This document shows, piece by piece, positions 1 to 7,414 of a stretch of 64,000 nt of DNA; within the stretch, counting starts at the first letter, position 1; the number at the start of each line of letters is the position of its first letter. The translations under genes and the position numbers were made by a program. A model generated the notes under the pieces. The model did no database searches. It was not told where the DNA came from and was given only the letters and a program-made list of their open reading frames with translations. Location of the stretch: assembly GCF_005144715.1 (NCBI RefSeq), contig NZ_SWKR01000002.1, positions 1,310,146-1,374,145 of the forward strand, given 5' to 3'. This DNA comes from Sphingomonas baiyangensis (GTDB lineage Bacteria > Pseudomonadota > Alphaproteobacteria > Sphingomonadales > Sphingomonadaceae).

Positions 1-315
1 CGCGACGGTCAGCGCCTCGGCATTGCTCGTCCGCGCGGCGGGGTTCTCGGGCCACAGCAGCGCCACGGTCTCGGCGGTGTCGCCCACGAACTCGCGGCTC
101 ATCGCGAACAGCACAGGATCGGTGCGTTCGGAAATGAGCGTGCGGATGACCGCGGGCTTGACGGCGGGAAGGTCGAGATCGCCGGTAAGCGCCGCCATCG
201 CCCAGCCGCGATCGGGATCGGGCGTGGCGCGCAGATAGTCGCCGATCAGCCGCAGCTTGGCATTGCGCGAGCGGGTGAAGACCAGCCGGTCGAGCAGGTC
301 GGCAAAGGCGCGCAT
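1..315 (-). CDS. ATP-dependent DNA ligase, N-terminal 105 residues (gene runs off the left edge)
   Basis: Reading leftwards from the ATG at 313-315 gives an open frame that begins MRAFADLLDRLVFTRSRNAK and continues with YLRATPDPDRGWAMAALTG to the window edge. This matches the helical DNA-binding N-terminus of the bacterial LigC/LigB-like ATP-dependent ligases, which seal nicks in repair using ATP. The catalytic KxDG motif would lie outside the window, so activity cannot be judged here. In many proteobacteria this ligase sits beside a ligase-associated exonuclease and helicase, but that side is not visible. Family call is confident; the exact subfamily is inference. Confidence 0.8.
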   Translation of the reverse strand, partial: MRAFADLLDRLVFTRSRNAKLRLIGDYLRATPDPDRGWAMAALTGDLDLPAVKPAVIRTLISERTDPVLFAMSREFVGDTAETVALLWPENPAARTSNAEALTVA

Positions 316-341
316 CGTCTATCCGGTCCGCGATGGCGCGA

Positions 342-527
342 TCAGGACAGCGTGTCCTTGACCTTCCTGCCTGCCAGCAGCCCGAGCACCAGCAGGATGA
401 CGAAGATGGCGACCGCGATGAAGAACAGGATCTTGGCGATGTCGATGAAGGCACCGCCGATGCCTCCGAAACCGAGAACGGCCATGACGAGGCCGATGAC
501 GAGGAATATCACTGCCCAGCGAATCAT
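342..527 (-). CDS. DUF1328 small membrane protein (YtjA family)
   Basis: A 61-residue protein that is almost entirely two hydrophobic helices (about residues 4-24 and 32-54) separated by a glycine-rich turn (GFGGIGGAF), ending in a short basic tail with GRKVKDTLS. This is the standard length and shape of DUF1328/YtjA inner-membrane proteins, whose biochemical role is unknown. A GGGAG ribosome binding site lies just upstream of the ATG. A candidate EcfG-type stress promoter precedes it (557-582), which fits the stress-associated expression often reported for this family in alphaproteobacteria. The following minus-strand gene is the DNA ligase. Confidence 0.85.
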   Translation of the reverse strand: MIRWAVIFLVIGLVMAVLGFGGIGGAFIDIAKILFFIAVAIFVILLVLGLLAGRKVKDTLS

Positions 528-556
528 GATGGCGTTCTCCCTTTTATGAGCCGACC

Positions 557-582
557 AACCGCGCCGCCACGGCGATGGTTCC
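557..582 (-). promoter_or_regulatory. Candidate EcfG (general stress sigma) promoter for the DUF1328 gene
   Basis: On the minus strand GGAAC (582-578) is followed after 17 bases by GGTT (560-557). The alphaproteobacterial EcfG consensus is GGAAC-N16/17-CGTT, so there is one mismatch in the -10 element. It lies wholly in the intergenic gap, about 30 bases before the ATG. Inference from motif and spacing only. Confidence 0.45.
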
Positions 583-584
583 GC

Positions 585-1091
585 TCAGCGCACGCGGTCA
601 TAGCGATAGACGATCTCACGGGGCTGCTTGCCGGCGCCGTCGATACGCACCCAGAAATCGAGGCCGCCGGGCCGTGTGCGATCGAGCGTCGCACCGTCGA
701 AATAATAGCGCTGGCCCTCGATCGCGATCAGCCGGAACTCGACGGGCTTGCGCGTGCCGTCTTCCCAGCCGGTGAAATCGGGGTTGAAATGGCGGTAGCG
801 CAGGACGACGCCGCCATCGCGCTCGATGATCTGCGACAGTTCCATCAGCGTGACGCGGCCGTCGCGCATCTCGTAGAAATGCCCCGTGATCTGTCCGCCG
901 GCAGGCGCCGAATAGCTCTCGCCCGCCTCGCCGCTCGCACTCGTGCCGCGCCATTCGCCGGCGATCCAGGCCATGTCGGCAAGCGTCGCGCGCATCGGCT
1001 GCTCGCCGGGCGCGAGCGTGCGCGTCTGCGCTGGAAGCGCCGAGCCGGGGGCGCTCTGGGCGAGCAGGGCGGCGAGCAGCGGCACGAGCAT
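585..1091 (-). CDS. DUF6265-family secreted protein
   Basis: A 168-residue protein starting MLVPLLAALLAQSAPGSA, a short signal-peptide-like leader. An upstream in-frame ATG at 1124 would add 11 polar residues before it and is less likely. The body has WIAGEWRG, then ESYSAPAGGQITGHFYEMRDG, a repeated-strand pattern typical of DUF6265, a lipocalin-like fold found in exported proteins of unknown function. No catalytic motif is visible. It stands alone between Dps and the DUF1328 gene. Confidence 0.6.
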   Translation of the reverse strand: MLVPLLAALLAQSAPGSALPAQTRTLAPGEQPMRATLADMAWIAGEWRGTSASGEAGESYSAPAGGQITGHFYEMRDGRVTLMELSQIIERDGGVVLRYRHFNPDFTGWEDGTRKPVEFRLIAIEGQRYYFDGATLDRTRPGGLDFWVRIDGAGKQPREIVYRYDRVR

Positions 1092-1184
1092 GGCGTTTCC
1101 CCCCGAAGGCGGCATCCGCCGCACGACGCGGCATATCGCGAGCGTACGGCGATGTCGCCTGCGCTTTTGCCGGTGTGCCGGGGA

Positions 1185-1685
1185 TCAGCCCTTGCGGCTG
1201 GCCTCGAACAGGAACCAGGCGCGCTCCTCGGCCTGGTCGGTCCAGTCGTCGAGGATGCCGCTGGTCGCATTGTCCTTGGCATCGTCGACGATGTCCTTGG
1301 CCTCGCGCAGCAGCTCGACGAGCTTCAGATTGTCTTCGCGCAGCTCGACGAGCATCTCGGCGGCGGGGACGAAATCCTTGTCATTGTCCTTGATCGTCTG
1401 ATGCCGGGCGATGTCGCCGATCGAGCGCAGCGTGGTGTTGCCCGTTTTGCGCACGCGCTCGGCGATGGCGTCGGTCGTGGCCAGGATCTGCGCGGCCTGA
1501 TCGTCGAGCATCAAATGATAGTCGCGGAAATGCGGGCCCGAGACGTGCCAGTGGAAGTTCTTCGTCTTGAGGTACAGCGCGTAGCTGTCGGCGAGGATGC
1601 CGTTCAGCGCCTCGGCCACGGTCTTGGCGTCGTTCGCCTTGAGATCGGTGGGGGTCTTGAGCGCGGGATTGGGATTGTCGGCCAT
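1185..1685 (-). CDS. dps: Dps family DNA-binding ferritin-like protein
   Basis: 166 residues, the usual Dps length. The NFHWHVSGPHFRDYHLMLDD segment (about residues 46-65) carries the His/Asp ligands of the inter-subunit ferroxidase centre, and AERVRKTGNTTLRSIGDIAR supports the fold. Dps dodecamers oxidise and store iron and protect DNA from peroxide. The N-terminus has a lysine-containing tail (KTPTDLKANDAK) that could contact DNA. A candidate EcfG promoter lies directly upstream (1716-1740), consistent with stress or stationary-phase induction. Monocistronic by spacing. Confidence 0.93.
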   Translation of the reverse strand: MADNPNPALKTPTDLKANDAKTVAEALNGILADSYALYLKTKNFHWHVSGPHFRDYHLMLDDQAAQILATTDAIAERVRKTGNTTLRSIGDIARHQTIKDNDKDFVPAAEMLVELREDNLKLVELLREAKDIVDDAKDNATSGILDDWTDQAEERAWFLFEASRKG

Positions 1686-1715
1686 CTGAATCTCCGAAGT
1701 TCGGTTCGGATCGAC

Positions 1716-1740
1716 AACGACCGGCCGGCTTATTCGCTCC
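1716..1740 (-). promoter_or_regulatory. Candidate EcfG promoter for dps
   Basis: Minus strand: GGAGC (1740-1736), 16 bases, CGTT (1719-1716). One mismatch from GGAAC-N16/17-CGTT, with the -10 about 31 bases before the dps ATG. A second near-match to the same consensus in front of a stress gene within 1.2 kb makes it more credible than either alone; still inference. Confidence 0.38.
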
Positions 1741-1772
1741 CTCGGAATTCGCCGATCAGCATGATCGCCCGC

Positions 1773-2342
1773 CTAGATGATCCGCAAGGCCGAAAGGCAC
1801 GCGGCACTGCCCAGCGCGGCGAGAATTACCGCTGCACTCCATCGCCAGATGTCGAGCGGCAGGCGGCGCCAGCGATGCTCGCCGAGCAGCACCGCGGGAA
1901 CACTGGCGAGCGTCGCGCCGATACTGGCGCCGACCGCGGCAAGCAGCGGCGAGCTGCCCCAGATGCCCGTACCGAAGGCGATGAACTGCGTGCGATCGCC
2001 AAAGGCGAGGATGAACAGGCCGATCGCACTGGTGCCGAACGCGCCGAGCCGCCAGCCTTCGAGCCGGTCCGACGGTGGCTGCATGCGCCATGCCGCACCG
2101 ATCGCGGCGAACAGGAGCGCCAGCCCGAGCATGAGGCTGCGCGCATTGGGCGTCATCAGCGGGCGAATCTGGATCGCTGCGATCGCGGCAATCGCATTGA
2201 CCAGCAATTGCGCGACGAGCACGCCGGCGAGGATCGCAAGCGGGCGACGGTAGCGATCGGCGAGGATCGCCGCCAGCCAGGGCGGCCTGTCTGTCGCATG
2301 CGCGACCAGCGCGGCGACGAAGCCCGAAAGCAGCGATTCCAT
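1773..2342 (-). CDS. TMEM165/GDT1 (UPF0016) family transporter
   Basis: 189 residues from MESLLSGFVAALVAHATDRP. This start is chosen because the upstream in-frame sequence is proline-rich and non-membrane. Hydrophobic stretches make about six helices arranged as two halves. The second half keeps the family signature as AFGDRTQF (about residues 118-125). The first half has AHATDRPP where the canonical ExGD(K/R)T is expected. GDT1 proteins exchange Mn2+/Ca2+ for protons across membranes. It lies just downstream of the 107-residue hypothetical gene (stop at 2353) and may be co-transcribed with it. Confidence 0.75.
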   Translation of the reverse strand: MESLLSGFVAALVAHATDRPPWLAAILADRYRRPLAILAGVLVAQLLVNAIAAIAAIQIRPLMTPNARSLMLGLALLFAAIGAAWRMQPPSDRLEGWRLGAFGTSAIGLFILAFGDRTQFIAFGTGIWGSSPLLAAVGASIGATLASVPAVLLGEHRWRRLPLDIWRWSAAVILAALGSAACLSALRII

Positions 2343-2352
2343 GCGCGCCGGC

Positions 2353-2676
2353 TCAGGCGCCGGCGAGCCGCACCGAGCAGGCGGCGGCGAAGGTTTCGTG
2401 CATGCCGCGATCGGCCGTGGGGCAGCAGGCGGCGTCGGCAAGGATCGCCAGCCAGTCATGGACGATCGGTCCGCGCTCGCCGCGTGCCACCGCCGCGTCG
2501 ATGGCGTGGATGACGGTGACGGCAGGCAACCGCCCGTGGCGCACCGCGTGGCGACGAAGCTGGTCGAGCGCGGCGATCAGCGCGGCGGGCTCCATCGCAT
2601 CGGCCGCGGCATCGATCGCGGCGATACGCCCGCGCAGGTCGGTCGCGATGAGGTCGCTGGTGAGTGCGCTGCGCAT
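2353..2676 (-). CDS. Hypothetical protein, 107 residues
   Basis: Starts MRSALTSDLIATDLRGRIAA and is rich in alanine helices, with a mid-segment GRLPAVTVIHAIDAAVARGE and a cysteine pair (ACCPT) near the end. No signal peptide or membrane segment. No family is recognised. Codon usage (G/C third positions) matches the neighbours and it ends 10 bases before the GDT1 start, so translation coupling is plausible. The frame continues open upstream without a convincing earlier start. Confidence 0.5.
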   Translation of the reverse strand: MRSALTSDLIATDLRGRIAAIDAAADAMEPAALIAALDQLRRHAVRHGRLPAVTVIHAIDAAVARGERGPIVHDWLAILADAACCPTADRGMHETFAAACSVRLAGA

Positions 2677-2814
2677 GAGCCGGTCCTTCGATTTCCACTC
2701 GCCAGCTTGCCGCATTGCGGTTACCGGCGCGTTAAGCCGTCGGCTGGCCGAATCGTCCAATGCGACCGGCCCGCCGAACGGCACGAGCGACACCGATTTC
2801 CCCTGGGGGCTGCT

Positions 2815-3009
2815 ATGCGGACGTTTCTCGTGCTCGTTACGATCGCGCTGGCCTGCCTGATCGGTGCGGCGGTGATTCTTCGCAAGCGCCATATCCGCCG
2901 CGGCGAAACTGCCCGCCGCGATGCGCGACGCGCACGGCGGCTGGCGCGGCAGCAGGATTGGGACGCGATCCGTCACGCCAGCGAGAGCGAGGACGACGAA
3001 CCGCGCTGA
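2815..3009 (+). CDS. Small single-pass membrane protein, hypothetical
   Basis: 64 residues. MRTFLVLVTIALACLIGAAV is one hydrophobic helix, followed by a strongly basic segment (RKRHIRRGETARRDARRARR) and an acidic tail ending SEDDEPR. A GGGGG run sits about 6 bases upstream of the ATG as a possible ribosome binding site. The inside-positive topology implies an N-out membrane anchor. No family recognised. The main doubt is whether so short a frame in GC-rich DNA is real. Confidence 0.4.
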   Translation: MRTFLVLVTIALACLIGAAVILRKRHIRRGETARRDARRARRLARQQDWDAIRHASESEDDEPR

Positions 3010-3136
3010 CCGGGCGCGGCATAACGGCACATCGGGTTGACTTTGGCGGCCATGTGCCGCATGCGCCCGCCACTGGCAGCGGCACGCCCCGGCGCGCGCT
3101 GCTTTTCGCATTTCAAAGCATACGAAGGACTGGGCC

Positions 3137-3304
3137 ATGGCCAAGCCGACTACCGTAAAGATCCGGCTGGTGAGCACCGCCGACACGGGCTTCTTCTACG
3201 TGACCAAGAAGAACCCCCGCAACCAGACCGAGAAGATGAGCTTCCGCAAGTACGACCCCGTCGTGCGCAAGCATGTCGAGTTCAAGGAAGCCAAGATCAA
3301 GTGA
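3137..3304 (+). CDS. rpmG: 50S ribosomal protein L33
   Basis: 55 residues beginning [18 protein letters not shown], the normal L33 length. [20 protein letters not shown] and [10 protein letters not shown] complete the fold. The zinc-binding cysteines of the C+ form are absent, as in most proteobacterial L33. An AAGGA motif sits before the ATG (3124-3128). In alphaproteobacteria rpmG is commonly near divK/pleD, and here divK lies convergently just downstream. Confidence 0.95.
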   Translation: MAKPTTVKIRLVSTADTGFFYVTKKNPRNQTEKMSFRKYDPVVRKHVEFKEAKIK

Positions 3305-3309
3305 TTGCC

Positions 3310-3329
3310 GCCCCGGCGCCGGCCGGGGC
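3310..3329 (+). terminator. Hairpin after rpmG, possible terminator
   Basis: GCCCCGGC (3310-3317) pairs with GCCGGGGC (3322-3329) around a 4-base loop, 5 bases after the rpmG stop. There is no T-run on either side, so it may stabilise the 3' end rather than terminate intrinsically. Confidence 0.4.
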
Positions 3330-3424
3330 AGCGACGATCGCGGGCCGACCGACGCCTTCGTGCCGCGCACGGGGGCGTTTTCGTACGTCGGTACAGGAGC
3401 GCGGACGGCGCGATTCGCGCCGGG

Positions 3425-3817
3425 TCAGGCGAGTGCCTTCACTTCCTCGATGAAGCGCAGCACCGCGATGGGTTTCGAGACATAGGCAGTGGCGCCGGCG
3501 GCGCGGATGCGCGCCTCGTCGTCGCCGCCGGCATAGGCCGTCACCGCCATGATCGGGATGGCGCGCAGCCGCGGATCGGCGCGCATGTGCTGGATGAGCT
3601 CATAGCCCGAGACGTGCGGCAGCTGGATGTCCATCACCACCAGATCGGGCAGCATCTCGCGCGCCTTCGCCACCGCGTCGCGCCCATCGCGCACGGGCTC
3701 GGGAAGATAGCCGTGCGCGCGCAGCAGATCGCAGAACAGCTTGAGGTTGAGCGCGTTGTCCTCGACAACGAGCACCCTTTTTGCCACCGCGGCGTCTTCT
3801 GCTGCTTCCTCTTGCAT
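3425..3817 (-). CDS. divK: Single-domain response regulator, DivK type
   Basis: 130 residues forming one receiver domain. It has the acidic pocket and strand 1 in RVLVVEDNALN, the phospho-acceptor Asp in LVVMDIQLPHVSGYE, Thr in AVTAYAGG and Lys in YVSKPIA. There is no output domain. DivK relays phosphate from PleC/DivJ-type kinases into the CtrA cell-cycle circuit; assignment rests on sequence style and proximity to rpmG. The ATG at 3817 has AGGGA upstream. A GTG at 3787 would give 120 residues starting (M)AKRVLVVEDN, closer to classical DivK length, so the start is uncertain. Confidence 0.82.
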   Translation of the reverse strand: MQEEAAEDAAVAKRVLVVEDNALNLKLFCDLLRAHGYLPEPVRDGRDAVAKAREMLPDLVVMDIQLPHVSGYELIQHMRADPRLRAIPIMAVTAYAGGDDEARIRAAGATAYVSKPIAVLRFIEEVKALA

Positions 3818-3834
3818 GAGCGATTCCCTAGGCG

Positions 3835-4113
3835 ATGCCGCTGCGCGAGACAAATCCCGAACGCGACCCGCATGCGCTGGCGCTGCAGGCGCTGGTATGG
3901 GCACTGTCCGAGCCCCCCCGCGCAATGCGCCTGCTCGACGTGACCGGCCTCGATCCGCGCGATCTGCGTGCGCGCGCGGGCGAAGCCGAGGTGCTTGCTG
4001 CCGCGCTTGCCTTTCTGGAAGCGCATGAACCCGATCTGGTGGCCTGCGCCGACGCGCTCGGCGTGCCGCCTGCCGATATCGTCGCCGCGCGTCGCGCGCT
4101 GGAGAACCAATGA
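3835..4113 (+). CDS. DUF3572 family protein
   Basis: 92 residues, all-helical, with HALALQALVWALSEPPRAMR followed by LLDVTGLDPRDLR and a C-terminal helix DLVACADALGVPPADIVAAR. This is the pattern of DUF3572, a small alphaproteobacterial family of unknown function. Its ATG is only 17 bases from the divergent divK ATG, so the two promoters must overlap coding sequence. The stop overlaps the next start by 4 bases (ATGA), which couples it to the HAD gene. Confidence 0.82.
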   Translation: MPLRETNPERDPHALALQALVWALSEPPRAMRLLDVTGLDPRDLRARAGEAEVLAAALAFLEAHEPDLVACADALGVPPADIVAARRALENQ

Positions 4114-4754
4114 AACCACTGCTGATCTGCGACTGCGACGAAGTGCTGCTGCACATGGTCCGCCACTTCCGCGACTGGCTGGGCGAAGCCCACGGCATCG
4201 ACTTCTCGATCGGCGCGGGCGACTTCGCCGCCTCGATGACGCGGCGCGACGGCGCGGCCATCGCGCGCGAGGAGATGTGGGGGATGCTCGACGGCTTCTT
4301 CCCGAGCGAGATGGCGCGGCAGACACCGGTGCCGCATGCGCGCGAGGCGCTGGCCGCGCTCGCCGAGCATGCCGATATCGTGATCCTCACCAACCTCAAG
4401 GATCATTGCCGCGACCACCGGATCGACCAGCTCGCCGAGCATGGCATCGCGCATCGCGTCGAATGCAACCAGGGCGGCAAGGGCGAGCCCGTCGCGAAGC
4501 TGGTCGCCGAGCATGGCGACCCGGTCACGGTGTTCGTTGACGATCTCGCGGTGCACCATGATTCGGTCGCGCGCCACGCGCCGGGCGTGCACCGGCTTCA
4601 CATGATCTCCGAACCCCAGCTTGCCGCCGCCATGCCCCCTGCCCCCGAGGCACATGCGCGCATCGACGACTGGCGCGCGGCGCAGGTGTGGATCCTCGAT
4701 CGCTTCGCCAAGGGGTTGCCCGCTGGCGCGGCAGACGGCATGGCACGGGCATGA
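4110..4754 (+). CDS. HAD superfamily hydrolase
   Basis: 214 residues. LLICDCDEVLLHM at the N-terminus supplies the DxD nucleophile and acid/base aspartates (D8, D10). ILTNLKDHCRDHR gives the motif II Thr region, and a Lys in NQGGKGEPVAKL with VTVFVDDLAVHHDSV gives motifs III and IV. Cap residues (about 20-95) are helical. Members are phosphatases of small molecules; the substrate here is unknown. It overlaps DUF3572 upstream and RidA downstream by 4 bases each, so the three form an operon. Confidence 0.82.
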   Translation: MKPLLICDCDEVLLHMVRHFRDWLGEAHGIDFSIGAGDFAASMTRRDGAAIAREEMWGMLDGFFPSEMARQTPVPHAREALAALAEHADIVILTNLKDHCRDHRIDQLAEHGIAHRVECNQGGKGEPVAKLVAEHGDPVTVFVDDLAVHHDSVARHAPGVHRLHMISEPQLAAAMPPAPEAHARIDDWRAAQVWILDRFAKGLPAGAADGMARA

Positions 4755-5215
4755 CCGACACGATCGACGCAACGCTGGCCGAACTCGGCCTCACCCTGCC
4801 CGAAGCCGCAGCGCCGGTAGCGGCCTATGTGCCGGTAGTGCGGACGGGCAACCTTCTGCACATCTCGGGCCAGCTCCCGTTCGAGGACGGCGCGCTGATG
4901 ACCGGCCGCGTGGGAGAGGATCGCGAACTCGACTATGCAGCCGAGGCCGCCAGGCGCTGTGCGCTGATGCTCGTCGCGCAGATGAAGCGCGCGCTCGACG
5001 GCGACCTGTCGCGCGTGGCGCGCATCGTGAAGCTCGGCGTGTTCGTCAATTCGGCGGGCAGCTTCACCGACCAGGCCCAGGTGGCGAACGGCGCGTCCGA
5101 GCTGATGATAAAGCTGTTCGGCGAATCGGGCCGCCATGCGCGCAGCGCAGTGGGCGTGCCGGTGCTGCCGCTCGGCGCGGTGGTGGAAATCGACGCGATC
5201 GTCGAGGTCGCCTGA
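4751..5215 (+). CDS. RidA family protein (enamine/imine deaminase fold)
   Basis: 154 residues from MTDTIDATLAELGLTLPEAA. The family core is clear: NLLHISGQLPFEDG, then ARRCALMLVAQMKRAL and FVNSAGSFTDQ, and the C-terminal RSAVGVPVLPLGAVVEIDAI. The arginine of RSAVGV is the residue that binds the substrate carboxylate in RidA. This longer group (about 150 residues, RutC-like side branch) hydrolyses reactive imines or related intermediates; the substrate is unknown. Last gene of the DUF3572-HAD-RidA operon. Confidence 0.85.
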   Translation: MTDTIDATLAELGLTLPEAAAPVAAYVPVVRTGNLLHISGQLPFEDGALMTGRVGEDRELDYAAEAARRCALMLVAQMKRALDGDLSRVARIVKLGVFVNSAGSFTDQAQVANGASELMIKLFGESGRHARSAVGVPVLPLGAVVEIDAIVEVA

Positions 5216-5474
5216 ACCGCGCTAACGCTGCCGCTTAAAGCAGCGCATGCCTGCAATTCGCGCCCGATAAACGGGCAGCCGCCACGCCATTGTTGCCCAG
5301 GCGCAACATCGGCGCGTCGGTGCGCGTGCATACCGCAAATCCGCTTGTCGGCAGTATCGCTGCGCCGCAATATCGCCGCGTCGGACAACGACCGTGCGGG
5401 GCTTGCAGCTCCATGAAGATGCGGCGGACCGGCAGCAGGAGAGAACCATCGCCTTCCTACCGAAAGGGCATACG

Positions 5475-6320
5475 ATGCGTTTCTCGACCCCGAGCCTTGC
5501 GGCTCTTTCGCTCATGCTGTTCGCCGCGCCTGCCTATGCGCAGGAAGAGACGGCACCCCCCGAACCCTTAACCGTGACCGGCAGCGTGACGCTGGCGTCG
5601 GACTATCGCTTCCGCGGCGTGTCGCAGACCGACAAGGAATTCGCCATTCAGGGCGGCGCCACGATCGCGCACGAAAGCGGCGTCTATGCCGGTTTCTGGG
5701 GATCGAACCTGGCCGGATGGGGCACCTTTGGCGGCGCCAACATGGAACTCGACATCTATGGCGGGTTCAAGTTCCCGGTCGGCGACGGCGGCACGCTCGA
5801 CGTGGGCGTCACCTGGTACATGTACCCCGGCGGCGCCGACGTCACCGATTTCGCCGAGCCCTATGTCAAGCTGTCGGGCACCGCCGGCCCGGTGAGCCTG
5901 ACGGCGGGCGTGTTCTACGCGCCCAAGCAGGAAGCGCTGGGCGATGTATTCTTCACCGGCGCGGCTGCGGCTTCGGGCATTCCCGACGATCCGGGCGACA
6001 GCGAGGACAATCTGTATCTGTCGGGCGATGCGGTGTTCGCCATCCCCGAGACGCCGGTGAGCCTGCGCGGCCATATCGGCTATTCGGACGGCAATCCGGG
6101 CCTTGGCCCCAATGGCACCAGCGTGGCGCCGACGGGCCAATATTGGGACTGGAATCTCGGCGCCGACGTAAGCGTTCTGGGTCTTACGCTGGGCGTCTCG
6201 TATATCGACACCGATATCAGCGCTGCCGATGGCGCCTATCTGCTGCCCAATTTCCAGAAGACGACGGGGGGCAGCATCGCCGACGGAACGATCGTGGTAT
6301 CGCTGACCGCGGCGTTTTGA
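5475..6320 (+). CDS. TorF family putative porin
   Basis: 281 residues with a Sec signal peptide (MRFSTPSLAALSLMLFAAPA, cleavage about YA-QEE). The mature part alternates short beta strands and ends in the outer-membrane C-terminal Phe (VVSLTAAF). GSVTLASDYRFRGVSQTDKE near the start of the mature protein is the hallmark of the TorF/TIGR02001 group. It should form a small beta-barrel in the outer membrane; transported solutes are unknown. A GAAAGGG ribosome binding site lies 8 bases upstream. Monocistronic, with a palindromic element after the stop. Confidence 0.88.
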   Translation: MRFSTPSLAALSLMLFAAPAYAQEETAPPEPLTVTGSVTLASDYRFRGVSQTDKEFAIQGGATIAHESGVYAGFWGSNLAGWGTFGGANMELDIYGGFKFPVGDGGTLDVGVTWYMYPGGADVTDFAEPYVKLSGTAGPVSLTAGVFYAPKQEALGDVFFTGAAAASGIPDDPGDSEDNLYLSGDAVFAIPETPVSLRGHIGYSDGNPGLGPNGTSVAPTGQYWDWNLGADVSVLGLTLGVSYIDTDISAADGAYLLPNFQKTTGGSIADGTIVVSLTAAF

Positions 6321-6357
6321 ACCGGGGGCGCCTGCCCGCGATCGCTGTCCGTGCCGG

Positions 6358-6419
6358 GCCTGTCGAAGCTCCGTTCTTCCTGAAAAAGAACGGCACTTCG
6401 ACAGGCTCAGTGCGAACGG
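6358..6419. repeat. Palindromic repeat between convergent genes (same family as the insert in ileS)
   Basis: GCCTGTCGAAG (6358-6368) pairs with CTTCGACAGGC (6396-6406). Nested inside, CCGTTCTT (6371-6378) pairs with AAGAACGG (6386-6393). The right side continues CTCAGTGCGAACGG, matching the right arm of the element at 8920-8999 except at two positions. It lies between the convergent porin and bamF ends, where it could act as a bidirectional terminator or RNA stabiliser. Confidence 0.85.
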
Positions 6420-6444
6420 AATGGGTTCATGCGGGCCGCTCCCG

Positions 6445-6909
6445 TTACTCGGGCGTGGGGGTCGGCGTCGGCGTGGGCGTAGGCGCCGGAGTCGCGGCGG
6501 GCGTGCCAGTCACGGCGCGCGCGTCCTGTCCATCGCCCTGCGGCGCGGCGATGATGTCGCGCGTGGTCGATCCCTTGTCGACCACATTGGTATCGGGATC
6601 TCCCACGCCCGAACGCACGCCGGCATCGGCATTGGCGCGCCCGGCGGCGTTCACCACCGCCGCCTCGCCGGCGCTGCGCTGTGCGGGTCCACCGAACAGC
6701 GCATCGAGCGCCTGGTTCGACGGGCTAGTATCCTGCGGGCGCGGCGCACCGGGCTGCGGCGGCACCAGCGCGAAATCGGGCGGGATCACCAGCGGCGCCT
6801 GCCGCGCCACGGCGAATTCGTCGGGCCGGTTGCGATCGAGCCCGCTGGCGCCGCAGCCGCCCAGCAGCAATGCCGATGCCGCGGTGCCCATCATCATCCA
6901 GTTACGCAT
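6445..6909 (-). CDS. bamF: DUF3035 lipoprotein, BamF-type subunit of the outer-membrane assembly complex
   Basis: 154 residues with a lipoprotein signal (ALLLGGCGAS, lipid-modified Cys19). The body contains PDEFAVARQAPLVIPPDFAL, the conserved DUF3035 segment, and ends in a threonine-proline tail (PTPTPTPTPTPE). In alphaproteobacteria DUF3035 proteins were described as BamF, associated with BamA/BamD. The start at 6909 overlaps the lspA stop by 8 bases. This is a fitting arrangement, because LspA is the signal peptidase that matures such lipoproteins. The assignment to Bam is by family. Confidence 0.8.
   Translation of the reverse strand: MRNWMMMGTAASALLLGGCGASGLDRNRPDEFAVARQAPLVIPPDFALVPPQPGAPRPQDTSPSNQALDALFGGPAQRSAGEAAVVNAAGRANADAGVRSGVGDPDTNVVDKGSTTRDIIAAPQGDGQDARAVTGTPAATPAPTPTPTPTPTPE
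6451..6486 (-). repeat. Hexanucleotide tandem repeat encoding the Thr-Pro tail of BamF
   Basis: About six degenerate copies of a 6-base unit (GGCGTG/GGCGTC on the + strand) encode alternating Pro-Thr just before the stop codon. Copy-number change in steps of 6 bases would lengthen or shorten the tail without a frameshift. Confidence 0.7.
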
Positions 6910-7414
6910 TCGATTTCTCCACAGGGGCGGCGCCCGCATCCTTTTCGCGCACGAACAGCGCGCGGACAAGCAGGATCACCACGCCGATCGTGATCGCCGC
7001 ATCGGCGACGTTGAATACCAGGAACGGGCGAAACTCGCCGAAATGCAGATCGGCATAATCGACGACATAGCCGAAGCGCATCCGATCGAGGATGTTGCCG
7101 AGCGCCCCGCCGAGCACCAGCGCCAGCGCGGCGCGATCATGCCGATTGGGCTCGCGCGTCATCCAGATGCCGACGCCGAGCGCGATGAGCGCGGTGACGC
7201 CGACCAGCGCCCAGCGCATCGCATCGCTGTCGGCAGGAAGCAGCCCCAGCGACACGCCGACATTGGGTACGAAGCGCAGGTCGAAGATCGACACGATCTC
7301 GAGCCGGTCGCCCAGCCGCGCGATGCCCAGCACGTCGACGACGAGCCACTTGACCACCTGGTCGATCACGAACACCGCGCCCGCGATCGCATATCCGCCC
7401 GTCTTGCCGTTCAT
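6902..7414 (-). CDS. lspA: Lipoprotein signal peptidase (signal peptidase II)
   Basis: 170 residues, four membrane helices. The catalytic aspartates are in GGALGNILDRMRFGYVVDY and FNVADAAITIGVV, both canonical LspA boxes. The enzyme cleaves prolipoproteins before the lipidated cysteine in the inner membrane. The start at 7414 overlaps the ileS stop (ATGA), and ileS-lspA is a classic conserved pair. An alternative upstream extension would enter the ileS zinc-ribbon coding region and is not supported. Confidence 0.95.
   Translation of the reverse strand: MNGKTGGYAIAGAVFVIDQVVKWLVVDVLGIARLGDRLEIVSIFDLRFVPNVGVSLGLLPADSDAMRWALVGVTALIALGVGIWMTREPNRHDRAALALVLGGALGNILDRMRFGYVVDYADLHFGEFRPFLVFNVADAAITIGVVILLVRALFVREKDAGAAPVEKSNA

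Noticed and set aside
333..2513. 726-codon + strand frame at the left end
   Set aside because: Covers DUF1328, DUF6265, Dps and GDT1 genes on the other strand, and the translation has no family resemblance.
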